From: Planctomycetales bacterium
GTDB lineage: Bacteria; 4484-113
Length of the DNA: 64,000 nucleotides
Assembly (NCBI GenBank): GCA_030606285.1
Contig: JAUWGS010000009.1
Location: 23,011-87,010 of the forward strand
Reading direction: 5' to 3'
Part shown: positions 41,964 to 49,579 of the stretch, one piece after another
Numbering within the stretch: the first letter of the stretch is position 1
Layout of the letters: each line of letters opens with the position of its first letter
Made by a program: the position numbers and the translations under genes
The notes under the pieces: model-generated
What the model was told of the DNA's origin: nothing
The model's database searches: none
Seen by the model: only the letters and a program-made list of their open reading frames with translations

Positions 41964-43349
41964 ATGGAATCGCTCATTCCCGCCGCCAGGAAGTCACAGG
42001 AACGCGCCCTGACCGTGACTGAGGTGACGCATCTGGTGCGCGGGCTGATTGAGAGCGAGCCCGTCCTGCAGGACATCTGGGTGCGCGGGGAGACCAGCAA
42101 TGTCCGCCCGACGCCGACCGGCCATCTCTTCTTTACGCTGAAAGACGAAGGCGCGCAGCTTTCCTGCGTGTTTTTCGGCTATTCCCGCCAGCGTAAGCGC
42201 GAGGTCAAGGACGGCGTCGAGGTCTACGCGCTGGGCGACATCACCGTCTACGAGCAGCGAGGGCAGTACCAGCTTACCGTGCGCGATTTGATGCTGAAGG
42301 GCGAGGGTGAGCTGGCCGCGCGCTTCGAGAAGCTCAAACGCAGTCTGGCGGATGAAGGGCTGTTCGACGAATCGCACAAGCTCCCGCTGCCGGAGATGCC
42401 GCGCGTAGTGGGCCTGGTAGCAAGCAAACAGGCGGCGGCGTACACCGATGTGGTGAATGTGCTCTCGCGGCGCGCACCGTACCTGCGAGTCGTGCTGTTC
42501 CCTTCGCCAGTGCAGGGCGAAGAAGCCGCGCCGCAGCTCATCGGGGCGCTAAAACGGGCGGACGCGGCGAAGATTTGCGATGTCCTGATGCTAGTTCGCG
42601 GTGGCGGCTCGCTGGAAGACCTGTGGTGCTTCAACGATGAAGCCCTGGCGCGGCACATATACGCGATGAAGACGCCGGTGATTACCGGCATCGGCCACGA
42701 GGTGGATTTCACCATCGCCGATTTCGTGGCGGACTACCGGGCACCGACGCCTTCCGCCGCCGCAGAAATCGTCGCGCCCGACATCCGTGAGCTTAGCGCA
42801 AAGCTCGCGCAGTCGGCGGACGAGCTTGTCACGCTGGCGATGGGGCAACTGCAATCGCGGGAGCGCGAACTTGCGGCGGTGCGGGTCGATCGCCTGGCTG
42901 CGGATGTCATGCGGCGAATCGCGCGGCACGAGGATGGCCTTGCGGACGGGGTGGGAGTCCTGAAGCGAAACGTACGGCTCTGGCTGCAGCGCCGTCACGA
43001 AAGGCTGGAGACGGCGGCCATCAGGTTGGCTCCGCGCAGAGTTCTGAGAAGGGTTCAGGACAGGATGGCGCTGCTCGATGAGCGCGCAGGCGGGCTGGTA
43101 AATGCAGCGCGGCGTAAGCTGGACGCTTATTCGCAGAATCTGGAGCTTGCGCGTGCAAGGCTCGCGGCGGTGGACCCGCAAGCGACGCTGGACCGCGGCT
43201 TCGCGCTATTGTGGACCGAGGGACGCGGGAAATTGATTACCCGCGCGAAGCAGGCCAAAACCGGAAAGCCTGTGGTTGCCGAACTCGCCGACGGCTATAT
43301 CACCGGTGTTGTCGAGGGGATTGAGGAAAAGGAGGGTGAAGGGAAATGA
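41964..43349 (+). CDS. xseA: Exodeoxyribonuclease VII large subunit
   Basis: Catalytic subunit of exonuclease VII. 461 aa from ATG 41964; the frame is open upstream into lpxB but family alignment starts here. An OB-fold N-domain (VTEVTHLVRGLIESEPVLQD, HLFFTLKDEGAQLSCVFF) is followed by the catalytic domain (VVGLVASKQAAAYTDVVNVL, DVLMLVRGGGSLEDLWCFNDE, VITGIGHEVDFTIADFVADYRAPTPSAAAE) and a long coiled coil with the C-terminal DRGFALLWT motif. The next gene starts inside its stop (4-nt overlap). Confidence 0.95.
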   Translation: MESLIPAARKSQERALTVTEVTHLVRGLIESEPVLQDIWVRGETSNVRPTPTGHLFFTLKDEGAQLSCVFFGYSRQRKREVKDGVEVYALGDITVYEQRGQYQLTVRDLMLKGEGELAARFEKLKRSLADEGLFDESHKLPLPEMPRVVGLVASKQAAAYTDVVNVLSRRAPYLRVVLFPSPVQGEEAAPQLIGALKRADAAKICDVLMLVRGGGSLEDLWCFNDEALARHIYAMKTPVITGIGHEVDFTIADFVADYRAPTPSAAAEIVAPDIRELSAKLAQSADELVTLAMGQLQSRERELAAVRVDRLAADVMRRIARHEDGLADGVGVLKRNVRLWLQRRHERLETAAIRLAPRRVLRRVQDRMALLDERAGGLVNAARRKLDAYSQNLELARARLAAVDPQATLDRGFALLWTEGRGKLITRAKQAKTGKPVVAELADGYITGVVEGIEEKEGEGK

Positions 43350-44071
43350 AGGGCGTGCTACTCGCGGGCGGTTCGGGAAGCCGGCTGCTCCCGCTTACAA
43401 AAGTCACCAACAAACATCTGCTACCGGTGGGCAGGTACCCGATGATCTACCACCCGCTTTACCGCTTCAAGCAGTCAGGCATTATTCAAGTCCTCATCGT
43501 CACGGGCAGGGAGCATATGGGCGGGGTGGTGAACCTACTCGGCTCCGGCGGTGAGCTGGGGATGGATCTGACCTACCGGGTGCAGGACGAAGCCGGCGGC
43601 ATCGCGCAGGCGGTGGGGCTGGCGGAGAACTTCGTGGGCGGCGACCGCTTCCTCACGCTTCTGGGGGACAATTTGTTCGAGGACGACCTTTCAGGCGAGG
43701 TCGCAGCGTTTGAGGGTCAAAGCGAAAAGGCGCGCATCCTGCTCAAGGAAGTGGCAACCCCCAAGCGCTTCGGCGTTGCGGTCTTCGCTGAAGACGGCAG
43801 TCTCGCAGGCGTCGAGGAAAAACCCGCCGAGCCCAAGAGCAACTACGCCGTGACCGGCGCGTACTTTTACACGCCGGACGTCTTTTCAGTCATTCGCGGC
43901 CTCAAGCCCAGCGGTCGCGGCGAATACGAGATTAGCGATGTCAACGACCATTACATCGCGCAGCGCCAGATGACCTACGGCACGTTGCAGGGCGCATGGC
44001 AGGACGCGGGCACGTTTGAAAGCTACCCTCTCGCCAACGAGCTAGCCCGCGACTGGGAGCTGGATTTCTGA
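43346..44071 (+). CDS. Sugar-phosphate nucleotidyltransferase (RmlA-like, short form)
   Basis: 241 aa. The signature LLAGGSGSRLLPLTKVTNKHLLPVG, the DNLFED metal site, VEEKPAEPKSNYAVTGAYFY and the GAWQDAGTFESY sugar-binding region are those of glucose-1-phosphate thymidylyltransferases. At about 50 residues shorter than RmlA it resembles SpsI-type enzymes. It activates a hexose 1-phosphate for surface polysaccharide. The last residues (LARDWELDF) are repeated at 45911-45940, at the far side of the ImmA-PIN island. Confidence 0.88.
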   Translation: MKGVLLAGGSGSRLLPLTKVTNKHLLPVGRYPMIYHPLYRFKQSGIIQVLIVTGREHMGGVVNLLGSGGELGMDLTYRVQDEAGGIAQAVGLAENFVGGDRFLTLLGDNLFEDDLSGEVAAFEGQSEKARILLKEVATPKRFGVAVFAEDGSLAGVEEKPAEPKSNYAVTGAYFYTPDVFSVIRGLKPSGRGEYEISDVNDHYIAQRQMTYGTLQGAWQDAGTFESYPLANELARDWELDF

Positions 44072-44107
44072 CCGGACAGCCTGTGCTAGACTGTAGCGGA
44101 TGCGAAG
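44042..44107 (+). repeat. Left copy of a 65-nt direct repeat flanking the ImmA-PIN island
   Basis: Covers the last codons of the nucleotidyltransferase gene, the spacer with TAGACT and ATGCGAA. It matches 45911-45970: 30 nt (starting CAGCCTGTGC, ending ATGCGAA) are identical, and the coding part differs mainly at synonymous sites. After ATGCGAA the sequences diverge completely. Confidence 0.8.
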
Positions 44108-44180
44108 AGCGAGGAGTAGCGGCACCTTTGAACCGAGTCTGGTAGAATTATCTGGGCAGGCAGAAGGTCGGGTCAAATGA
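44100..44180 (+). pseudogene. Truncated start of the downstream nucleotidyltransferase gene
   Basis: ATG at 44100 begins as the intact gene at 45964 does (ATGCGAA) but continues into unrelated sequence and stops after 26 codons at 44180, overlapping the XRE gene start (ATGA). It probably marks the left boundary of the inserted segment. If translated from its leaderless promoter it could couple into the XRE gene. Confidence 0.45.
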
Positions 44181-45289
44181 GCACGTCCGAAAAGTTGGTG
44201 CTGGGTTCTCAACTGCGGCAAGCAAGACTGGCTGCCGGACGGACTGAAGAGGAAATTGCGGAAAGCCTAGGCGTAAGTCCATCCTCCATCGCAAGCTGGG
44301 AGACTGATGCAGACGAGCCAAGTCTCAGCGAGCTTGAGAGGCTCGCGGAGCTTTACAGTCGGCATCTAGATTACTTCCTTAGAGAGACTACTGCTCCTCC
44401 CACGGGCATTCATTTCAGAACTACAAGTAGAGACAAGACTCAGGACTTACCTCGATATGTTGGGCCCGCGGTAGCCAAGCTGGACGAGCTGTGCAGAACG
44501 GCGTTTGAGTTAGAGAGTTTACTGGGAGAGTCACTGAAACGAGAATTCTGCGTAGCGGGTGACGATACAGAACCTAAGGCGCTGGCCAATACGGAGCGGA
44601 AAAGGCTCGGTTACGACCACGGACCTATTGGATACTTCAAAGGGCTACGTGAAAAATTAGAGGCTCAGGGCATTCGCATATTCGTAATAGATATCGGCAC
44701 TGAGGCTATATCTGGTCTATCGTGGATTCACGATGAATACGGACCGTGCATTCTCATTGCCTCTTGGCAGTCAGCAGGCAGAAGGAACTTCACACTTGCG
44801 CATGAGTATGCACACCTGCTGTACCAGCACGCCCCATCAGCTTGTGACATCTCTAAGGAACTCGGTACCTACAGCAGTAGTGAGGAGCGTAAAGCTAATC
44901 TCTTCGCCGTGAATTTTCTGCTTCCTGCTACCGCGGTGGAGTCTGACTTCAGAGCACGTCAGCTATCTGCTGAACCAAGCTTAGATGACCTCGCGCCTAT
45001 GTATAGAAAATGGGGTGTCAGCTCCCAAGCGCTTGTCTACAGGCTGGGCGAAATAGGTCTCATAAGTCAGTCTTGGGTAAACCACCTGCTGCCGCTTTCT
45101 GAACCGGAGATCAAGTTCGTACAGAAGAAAGGTGCGAGGCGAACACCGAAATGGGAAACCAGGCTAGGCAAACGGTTCATCGGTACTGCACAGAAAGCCT
45201 ATAAGGAGGGTATTGTCTCAGCGGGCCGCCTGGCATCGCTGTTTGATGTAAACGTCCCCAAGGCTATGGAGATATTAGCGAAAGAGTAG
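44177..45289 (+). CDS. XRE-family regulator fused to ImmA/IrrE metallopeptidase
   Basis: 370 aa. An N-terminal helix-turn-helix (QLRQARLAAGRTEEEIAES, LGVSPSSIASWETDADEPS) is joined to a DUF955 zinc-peptidase domain with HEYAHLLYQH and a later SSSEERKANLFAVNFLLP. Such proteins act as antitoxins, repressor-cleaving proteases or stress switches. A -10 box (TGGTAGAAT) is at 44143-44148. The base composition looks more AT-rich than the flanks. The PIN-domain gene starts 4 nt after its stop, so the pair looks like a toxin-antitoxin or defence module. Confidence 0.88.
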   Translation: MSTSEKLVLGSQLRQARLAAGRTEEEIAESLGVSPSSIASWETDADEPSLSELERLAELYSRHLDYFLRETTAPPTGIHFRTTSRDKTQDLPRYVGPAVAKLDELCRTAFELESLLGESLKREFCVAGDDTEPKALANTERKRLGYDHGPIGYFKGLREKLEAQGIRIFVIDIGTEAISGLSWIHDEYGPCILIASWQSAGRRNFTLAHEYAHLLYQHAPSACDISKELGTYSSSEERKANLFAVNFLLPATAVESDFRARQLSAEPSLDDLAPMYRKWGVSSQALVYRLGEIGLISQSWVNHLLPLSEPEIKFVQKKGARRTPKWETRLGKRFIGTAQKAYKEGIVSAGRLASLFDVNVPKAMEILAKE

Positions 45290-45293
45290 ATGC

Positions 45294-45737
45294 ATGGTTC
45301 GAAAAGGCTCGACGATCGGTTTGTTCCCATACGTTTTCGATAGCTCCGCGCTGTTCAACCTCAAGAGGGATAAAGAAGCATGGAAGTTTCTAAAGAGCCG
45401 AGCCGACCTCGGGCAAGTTCTTATACCCGAACAAGTCGGTAACGAAGTTAGAAGGGGATGGCAATCAGACGCGGCGCGGAAGTTCTTGAGCTCCAACCCT
45501 GACACTGAGCGCGCGCTCACACGAGAGGAAGAACGCATGTACTTCCAAGTTATGAGGCAGAAGGGACTCATGCTTGGAGAGGGAGAATCTGCATGCATCG
45601 CAGTCGCAGCGGTCAACTCGTATCCTGCAGTGATAGACGAGAAACCAGGAACACGAAAGGCAAAGCAACATGCGCTTAAGTGCTACTCCTCTCAAGAGTG
45701 GCTGATTGCCACGGGCTACACTTCGAAGAAATTCTAA
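45294..45737 (+). CDS. PIN-domain-like putative toxin nuclease
   Basis: 147 aa. The acidic motifs of a PIN fold are visible: VFDSSALFNLK (first Asp), LIPEQVGNEVRRG (Glu), GEGESACIAVAAV (Glu) and VIDEKPGTRKA (last Asp). This is the DUF3368/VapC-like type. It follows the XRE-ImmA gene by 4 nt. The metallopeptidase partner, rather than a small antitoxin, would be the control element. RNase activity is inferred from the fold. Confidence 0.75.
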   Translation: MVRKGSTIGLFPYVFDSSALFNLKRDKEAWKFLKSRADLGQVLIPEQVGNEVRRGWQSDAARKFLSSNPDTERALTREEERMYFQVMRQKGLMLGEGESACIAVAAVNSYPAVIDEKPGTRKAKQHALKCYSSQEWLIATGYTSKKF

Positions 45738-45751
45738 GACACATTAAGAAG

Positions 45752-45840
45752 AGCGGCGGGGTGAATCCCCGCCCTACAGGTGGGCACGGCGTGCCGTGCC
45801 CCTACGATAGAAGGTGCGGCACGAGACCGCACCCTACAGA
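45752..45840. repeat. Three consecutive hairpins with CTACAG ends
   Basis: GGCGGGG-tgaat-CCCCGCC-CTACAG, then GGGCACGGC-gt-GCCGTGCCC-CTACG, then GGTGCGG-cacgaga-CCGCACC-CTACAG lie head to tail immediately after the PIN gene. All are in the orientation complementary to the CTGTAGGG copies elsewhere. They mark the right part of the island. Confidence 0.7.
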
Positions 45841-45910
45841 AAGAGCCTAGTTCACCCCGAAAAAGATCACCATGTCGGTTAGGAAAAGCAGGTTCACGGT
45901 CTGCCAGATG

Positions 45911-45970
45911 CTGGCGCGCGACTGGGAGCTTGACTTCTAACAGCCTGTGCTAGACTGTAGCGGATGCGAA
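45911..45970 (+). repeat. Right copy of the direct repeat flanking the ImmA-PIN island
   Basis: Partner of 44042-44107. The coding part (LARDWELDF then TAA) is a remnant of a nucleotidyltransferase 3' end with several synonymous differences. The spacer, TAGACT -10 and ATGCGAA are identical to the left copy. Confidence 0.8.
45951..45956 (+). promoter_or_regulatory. Extended -10 (TGCTAGACT) giving a leaderless start
   Basis: TAGACT followed by 7 nt and ATG 45964; TTGACT lies upstream at 45930-45935 with a short 15-nt spacer. No SD is present. Confidence 0.5.
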
Positions 45971-46743
45971 AAATCGCTCCAGTAGTGGTCTCCGGCGGCG
46001 AGGTTCCGCGCGCGCTGCGTCCCCACTTCGACCTGGCGGCGAAATCCCTCATTCCGTGGCGTGGCAGGACGCTGCTTGAATACGCTGTGGAGGCGCTGCT
46101 GGCAAGCTCATGCGCGACCCGTCCCATAGCCGTCGTCGGCCCGGAAGAAGCTCGCGCACCGCTTAGAGCTTACGGAAGCGACGTGCGGTGGCTTCAGTGC
46201 GGCGAGACGCTGATGGCCAACGCGAACATCGGATTGAAGTTTCACGGTGAAGGCAGGACGCTGCTATTGCTCTCGCCGGATTTGCCGGTAGTGACGGGCG
46301 GGGCGATTGACCGTTTCGTGGCAGCGATTCCGCCGGAAGTGGAGATAGCGGCGCCGGTGATTACGCGCGAGCAGTTCTTGCAGCGCTTCCCCGGCGCGCC
46401 AAATAAATTCCTGCCGACCGCGGACGGCGAGGTGACGATGGGAAGCGCGTTTTTCATCACCGGGCGCGCGTTGAGGATAAACATCCCTCTGGGCCAGGAC
46501 GCCTACCGCGCGCGCAAGTTCCCCTGGCGGCTCGCCTATATAGCCGGACTCAAGATTACGTGGCAGCTGCTTACGCGCAGGCTCAAGCTGGGAGACGTGG
46601 AGGCGCGTGCGAGCCGGCTCTGCGACGCGCAGATGCGCGCGGTGTTCGTTGACGCGCCTGAGCTAGCCTACGATGTAGATGTTCCAGAGAACCTGGAGTA
46701 TCTGGAGCGTCTGGGGGAGCAGCGTAGTGATTCTACGGCGTAG
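45964..46743 (+). CDS. MobA-like NTP-transferase family protein
   Basis: 259 aa. The N-terminus IAPVVVSGGEVPRALRPHF and SLIPWRGRTLLEYAVEALL follows the layout of MobA-like nucleotidyltransferases, but the canonical GGxGxRM loop is altered (SGGEVPRAL). LLLLSPDLPVVTGGAIDRF supplies the expected metal-binding Asp, and the C-terminal AYDVDVPENLEYLERL is typical (DIDTPEDL). It may activate a phospho-compound or be divergent in substrate. It follows the island and, before the insertion, would have followed the 43346 gene directly. Its end overlaps the convergent NYN gene by 11 nt. Confidence 0.7.
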   Translation: MRKIAPVVVSGGEVPRALRPHFDLAAKSLIPWRGRTLLEYAVEALLASSCATRPIAVVGPEEARAPLRAYGSDVRWLQCGETLMANANIGLKFHGEGRTLLLLSPDLPVVTGGAIDRFVAAIPPEVEIAAPVITREQFLQRFPGAPNKFLPTADGEVTMGSAFFITGRALRINIPLGQDAYRARKFPWRLAYIAGLKITWQLLTRRLKLGDVEARASRLCDAQMRAVFVDAPELAYDVDVPENLEYLERLGEQRSDSTA

Positions 46744-47314
46744 ACCTTGAGTTGAGTTTGAGTGTCGTGTTGGCGACTACTTCGGGTGCGAATACTCTCC
46801 GCTCGTCACATATCTTCTTGAGATACTTGTACGGTCTCAGTCCCTTATCCTCCGCATACCAAAGCGTAACACTGATGCCCGCTTTCTTTGCCTCCTTGAC
46901 CAGCGGAACGAAATCCCCATCGCCCGTAATCAGCATCGTGTGAGTGATCTGACGAGTGAACAGCAGCGAAAGGAGGTCACATGCGAGAAGAGTGTCAACC
47001 TGCTGCTGACGGTAAGCTGGCGTGCCATCTGGCTTATCGCCCACATATACCAGCCGTCCCAGCCTAATCTCCAGTTTGGGGATAGCCTTAAGATGCCCCA
47101 AAAAGGACTCGAACCTGGCAATTTTCCCCCTGTCCTCAGCCTCTGATCCCTTTCTAATAACTGGTTTGCAGTTGTAGTAGAACGCCTTGAGAAGCTCATG
47201 CTCTTCAGCGCAAGTATCGATCAACTTACGGTAGTCAATTGCCGCTCCTTCATAGATGAGTTCCCGTACCTTCTCAAGGTAACCAGCATCTATGAAAACG
47301 GCACACTTCCCCAC
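46733..47314 (-). CDS. NYN-domain (LabA/DUF88-type) putative RNase
   Basis: 193 aa from GTG 47314, chosen because the FIDAGYLEKV motif starts right behind it. An ATG at 47365 exists, but translation from it would run through a terminator hairpin. The NYN (PIN-like) fold shows AVFIDAGYLEKVREL (first Asp), QQQVDTLLACDLLSL (Asp) and MLITGDGDFVPLVKEAKKAG (paired Asp). Such proteins are thought to cut RNA. The start lies immediately after a U-tract, an unusual arrangement. Confidence 0.8.
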   Translation of the reverse strand: MGKCAVFIDAGYLEKVRELIYEGAAIDYRKLIDTCAEEHELLKAFYYNCKPVIRKGSEAEDRGKIARFESFLGHLKAIPKLEIRLGRLVYVGDKPDGTPAYRQQQVDTLLACDLLSLLFTRQITHTMLITGDGDFVPLVKEAKKAGISVTLWYAEDKGLRPYKYLKKICDERRVFAPEVVANTTLKLNSRSTP

Positions 47315-47349
47315 AAAAAAAAGCCTACCGTCCCCGAAGGGACGATAGG
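47315..47349 (-). terminator. Intrinsic terminator placed directly before the NYN start codon
   Basis: In the minus-strand RNA, CCUAUCGUCCC, a UUCG tetraloop and GGGACGGUAGG form an 11-bp stem (one G-U pair), then eight U's (47322-47315) run straight into the GTG start. It is a textbook terminator with no upstream minus-strand gene to serve. Confidence 0.8.
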
Positions 47350-47368
47350 ACGTATTATCACGCAAGTA

Positions 47369-47374
47369 ATTATA
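47369..47374 (-). promoter_or_regulatory. -10 element upstream of the NYN leader
   Basis: TATAAT on the minus strand (47374-47369), predicting transcription from about 47362. The RNA would then be a roughly 48-nt leader consisting almost entirely of the terminator hairpin. Interleaved inverted repeats (CGCTA/TAGCG and ACTGGAT/ATCCAGT, 47380-47410) overlap the promoter. Confidence 0.5.
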
Positions 47375-47522
47375 CCATCGCTACTGGATATTCTGCTAGC
47401 GACATCCAGTAATTACGATAATACGCTCGGTTAAATTTCGCAATACTATTAGGCAGCCAGGGCGGCGTTGTTTAAGAACCATCGTTTTTCAAACCTACGC
47501 ACTACTACCGACGCTCTAAGCC

Positions 47523-47551
47523 TTGACAAAGGTGTGTTGGGTTCCTACACT
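47523..47551 (+). promoter_or_regulatory. Strong promoter of rplU-rpmA
   Basis: TTGACA (47523-47528), a 17-bp spacer and TACACT (47546-47551), with a short leader to rplU whose start has a GAGG SD. Confidence 0.75.
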
Positions 47552-47574
47552 TACAAATCGCCTGAGGAACGACG

Positions 47575-47883
47575 ATGTACGCGGTAATCGAAATCAAGGG
47601 AAAGCAGTACCGGGTGGAAGAGGGCGACCGGTTCATCATCCCACGCTACAAAGCAGCGGATGGTGACGAAGTCAAGCCCGACCGGGTGCTGCTCGTCGGC
47701 GGCAAGAAGCTGAAAATCGGCACACCCGATGTAAAAGGCGCCGCGGTGAAGCTCGTGGTCGTGGGCCAGCAGCGAGGGCCCAAGATCCGAGGGTTCAAGT
47801 TCCGGCCCAAATCGGGCTGGAAGCGTTCCTGGGGCCATCGTGACGAGCAGACCGTCGTGCAGGTGGAGAAGATAAAGGCCTAA
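47575..47883 (+). CDS. rplU: 50S ribosomal protein L21
   Basis: L21 binds 23S rRNA. 102 aa, with the typical opening [37 protein letters not shown] and the C-terminal [19 protein letters not shown]. Operon with rpmA, 10 nt apart. The obg gene that often follows is absent. Confidence 0.97.
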   Translation: MYAVIEIKGKQYRVEEGDRFIIPRYKAADGDEVKPDRVLLVGGKKLKIGTPDVKGAAVKLVVVGQQRGPKIRGFKFRPKSGWKRSWGHRDEQTVVQVEKIKA

Positions 47884-47893
47884 GAGGCGCATT

Positions 47894-48145
47894 ATGGCAC
47901 ACAAGAAAGGACTTGGCAGCAGTCGTAACGGCCGTGACTCCAATGGCCAGCGCCGGGGCGTAAAGGTATACGGTGGCCAGAGAGTCGCGGGCGGCAACAT
48001 CATCGTGCGCCAGGTGGGCAACCGGGTCTATGCCGGCGACGGTGTTGGGCAGGGACGCGATTTCACCCTGTTTGCGCTCCGCGAAGGGGTTGTGCAGTTT
48101 GGCCGAAAGGGTAAGAAGGTTATCTGTGCGGTAGTCGAAGCCTAG
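47894..48145 (+). CDS. rpmA: 50S ribosomal protein L27
   Basis: L27 reaches the peptidyl-transferase centre. 83 aa, starting [19 protein letters not shown] with no Firmicutes-type cleavable extension, then [22 protein letters not shown]. Second gene of the rplU operon. Confidence 0.97.
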   Translation: MAHKKGLGSSRNGRDSNGQRRGVKVYGGQRVAGGNIIVRQVGNRVYAGDGVGQGRDFTLFALREGVVQFGRKGKKVICAVVEA

Positions 48146-48279
48146 CGCGCTATTCGCCCCGCTTTGTTTTCCATACTGGTCTCTCCGCCGATTGCGTGCT
48201 AAAGTTCTAGCGAGCGCAATCGAACGAAAACCCCACATTGTGCATCTAACTGTAAGTACGCAACGTACCAGGAGTGCCC

Positions 48280-49566
48280 ATGCGTTTTTCCCGATGGCTC
48301 TACCGCAGTAAGTGGTGGCTCATATCCGCAGCGATTGTTGTGGCGGCGTTCGTCTATGGCGTCCGAGCCAATATGGACGGGGCGAGCACGGCCGCGGAGA
48401 TGGAATACACAGTCGAGCGCCGGGACATCGTCCGCGAGGAAACCGTCACCGGCTCCCTTGAAGCCAAGAGCCAGATCGATGTGAAGGCCAAGGTCGGCGG
48501 GATACTCAAAGAAGTGCCGGTGAAGGAAGGCGACACCGTCGCCCGGGGCATGGTGCTCGCCCGGATCGACGAGGTTGACCTACGCAAGGCGCTCAAGCTG
48601 TCCCAGGCCAGATACAACCTGGCGCTTGCGCGGCACGAGAAGCAGAAAAAGGGCGGCACGCGGGAGCAGGTGTCGAGTCTGGAAGCCGATGTAAAGAACC
48701 GCGAGGTGGAGCTTGAGCTTGCCCGGGAGAACCTGAACCGCATACAAACGCTCTACGACAAGGGCTACTCCTCCGACCAGGAACTGGAAGACGCTAAGGG
48801 GCGGCTCGCCCGCGCTGTAGCAGCGCACGACGACATCAAGCAGCGCCTGGAGTTCGCCCGCACGAGCGCGTCGCCCGAGGACCTTGCCATCGCCGAGGCC
48901 GAGCTGAAGCAGTCCAAGCTCCAGCTCGATTTGGCACACGAGGACCTCCAGAACGCGATCATCCGCAGTGAGGTTGATGGCAAGGTGCTGGCGGTCGAAC
49001 TCGATCCCGGTGACACCGTTGTCGCTTCCGTCGACGGGCGCGAGGGAAACGTGATTATGATCGTGGGCGACACCACGGCAATCCTCGTTGAGTGCGAAAT
49101 CGGCGAAGACCTTATCGGCGTACTCAGTGAAGGGATGGACGTGGAATTCGAACTGTCGTTCATTAAGGACCGTAAGGTGCCGGGCAATATCACCCGCATT
49201 TCGCACTTCGGTCGGCCCAACCAGAACGGTGTCGTGATGTTCCCCATGGAGATGGAACTCGCAGAAGACATCGGTGAGCCCCGTCTGGGGAGCACCGCAA
49301 GGGGAAAGATTACTGTGGACAGCGCGGAAGACGTGCTATCACTGCCGGTAGTGGCAATATCCAGCCGAGGTGAGGAGAAAATCGCCAAGAAGGTGGCCGG
49401 TAACGGCACAACCGAGGAGGTTGTTGTCGAGACGGGTATCTCCGACGGGCGTTTTGTGGAAATAGAGTCCGGCCTGGAAGAGGGCGACACCGTTATAGGC
49501 GACTTCAGCGAGCCTGAAAGCGGTCCCTCTGGTGGCCGGGGCGGCGGCCCAATGGGTCCACACTAG
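48280..49566 (+). CDS. Membrane-fusion (MacA/HlyD-like) adaptor protein
   Basis: 428 aa from ATG 48280 with AGGAG 5 nt upstream; GTG 48274 is less likely. An N-terminal anchor (SKWWLISAAIVVAAFVYGV) is followed by a lipoyl half-motif (GSLEAKSQIDVKAKVGGIL), an alpha-helical hairpin with long coiled coil (about residues 100-220), the second lipoyl half (NAIIRSEVDGKVLAVELDPG) and beta-barrel domains. It links an inner-membrane permease to the envelope. Two FtsX-type permeases follow in the same operon; no ATPase gene is adjacent. Confidence 0.88.
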   Translation: MRFSRWLYRSKWWLISAAIVVAAFVYGVRANMDGASTAAEMEYTVERRDIVREETVTGSLEAKSQIDVKAKVGGILKEVPVKEGDTVARGMVLARIDEVDLRKALKLSQARYNLALARHEKQKKGGTREQVSSLEADVKNREVELELARENLNRIQTLYDKGYSSDQELEDAKGRLARAVAAHDDIKQRLEFARTSASPEDLAIAEAELKQSKLQLDLAHEDLQNAIIRSEVDGKVLAVELDPGDTVVASVDGREGNVIMIVGDTTAILVECEIGEDLIGVLSEGMDVEFELSFIKDRKVPGNITRISHFGRPNQNGVVMFPMEMELAEDIGEPRLGSTARGKITVDSAEDVLSLPVVAISSRGEEKIAKKVAGNGTTEEVVVETGISDGRFVEIESGLEEGDTVIGDFSEPESGPSGGRGGGPMGPH

Positions 49567-49579
49567 CGGGCACTAAGGG

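Noticed and set aside
44177..45737. Prophage remnant
   Set aside because: XRE-ImmA proteins occur in phages and ICEs, but no integrase, structural gene or tRNA attachment site is present; a two-gene module between direct repeats fits better.
45752..45840. CRISPR array
   Set aside because: The three hairpins differ in stem sequence, have no constant spacing or spacers, and no cas gene is near.
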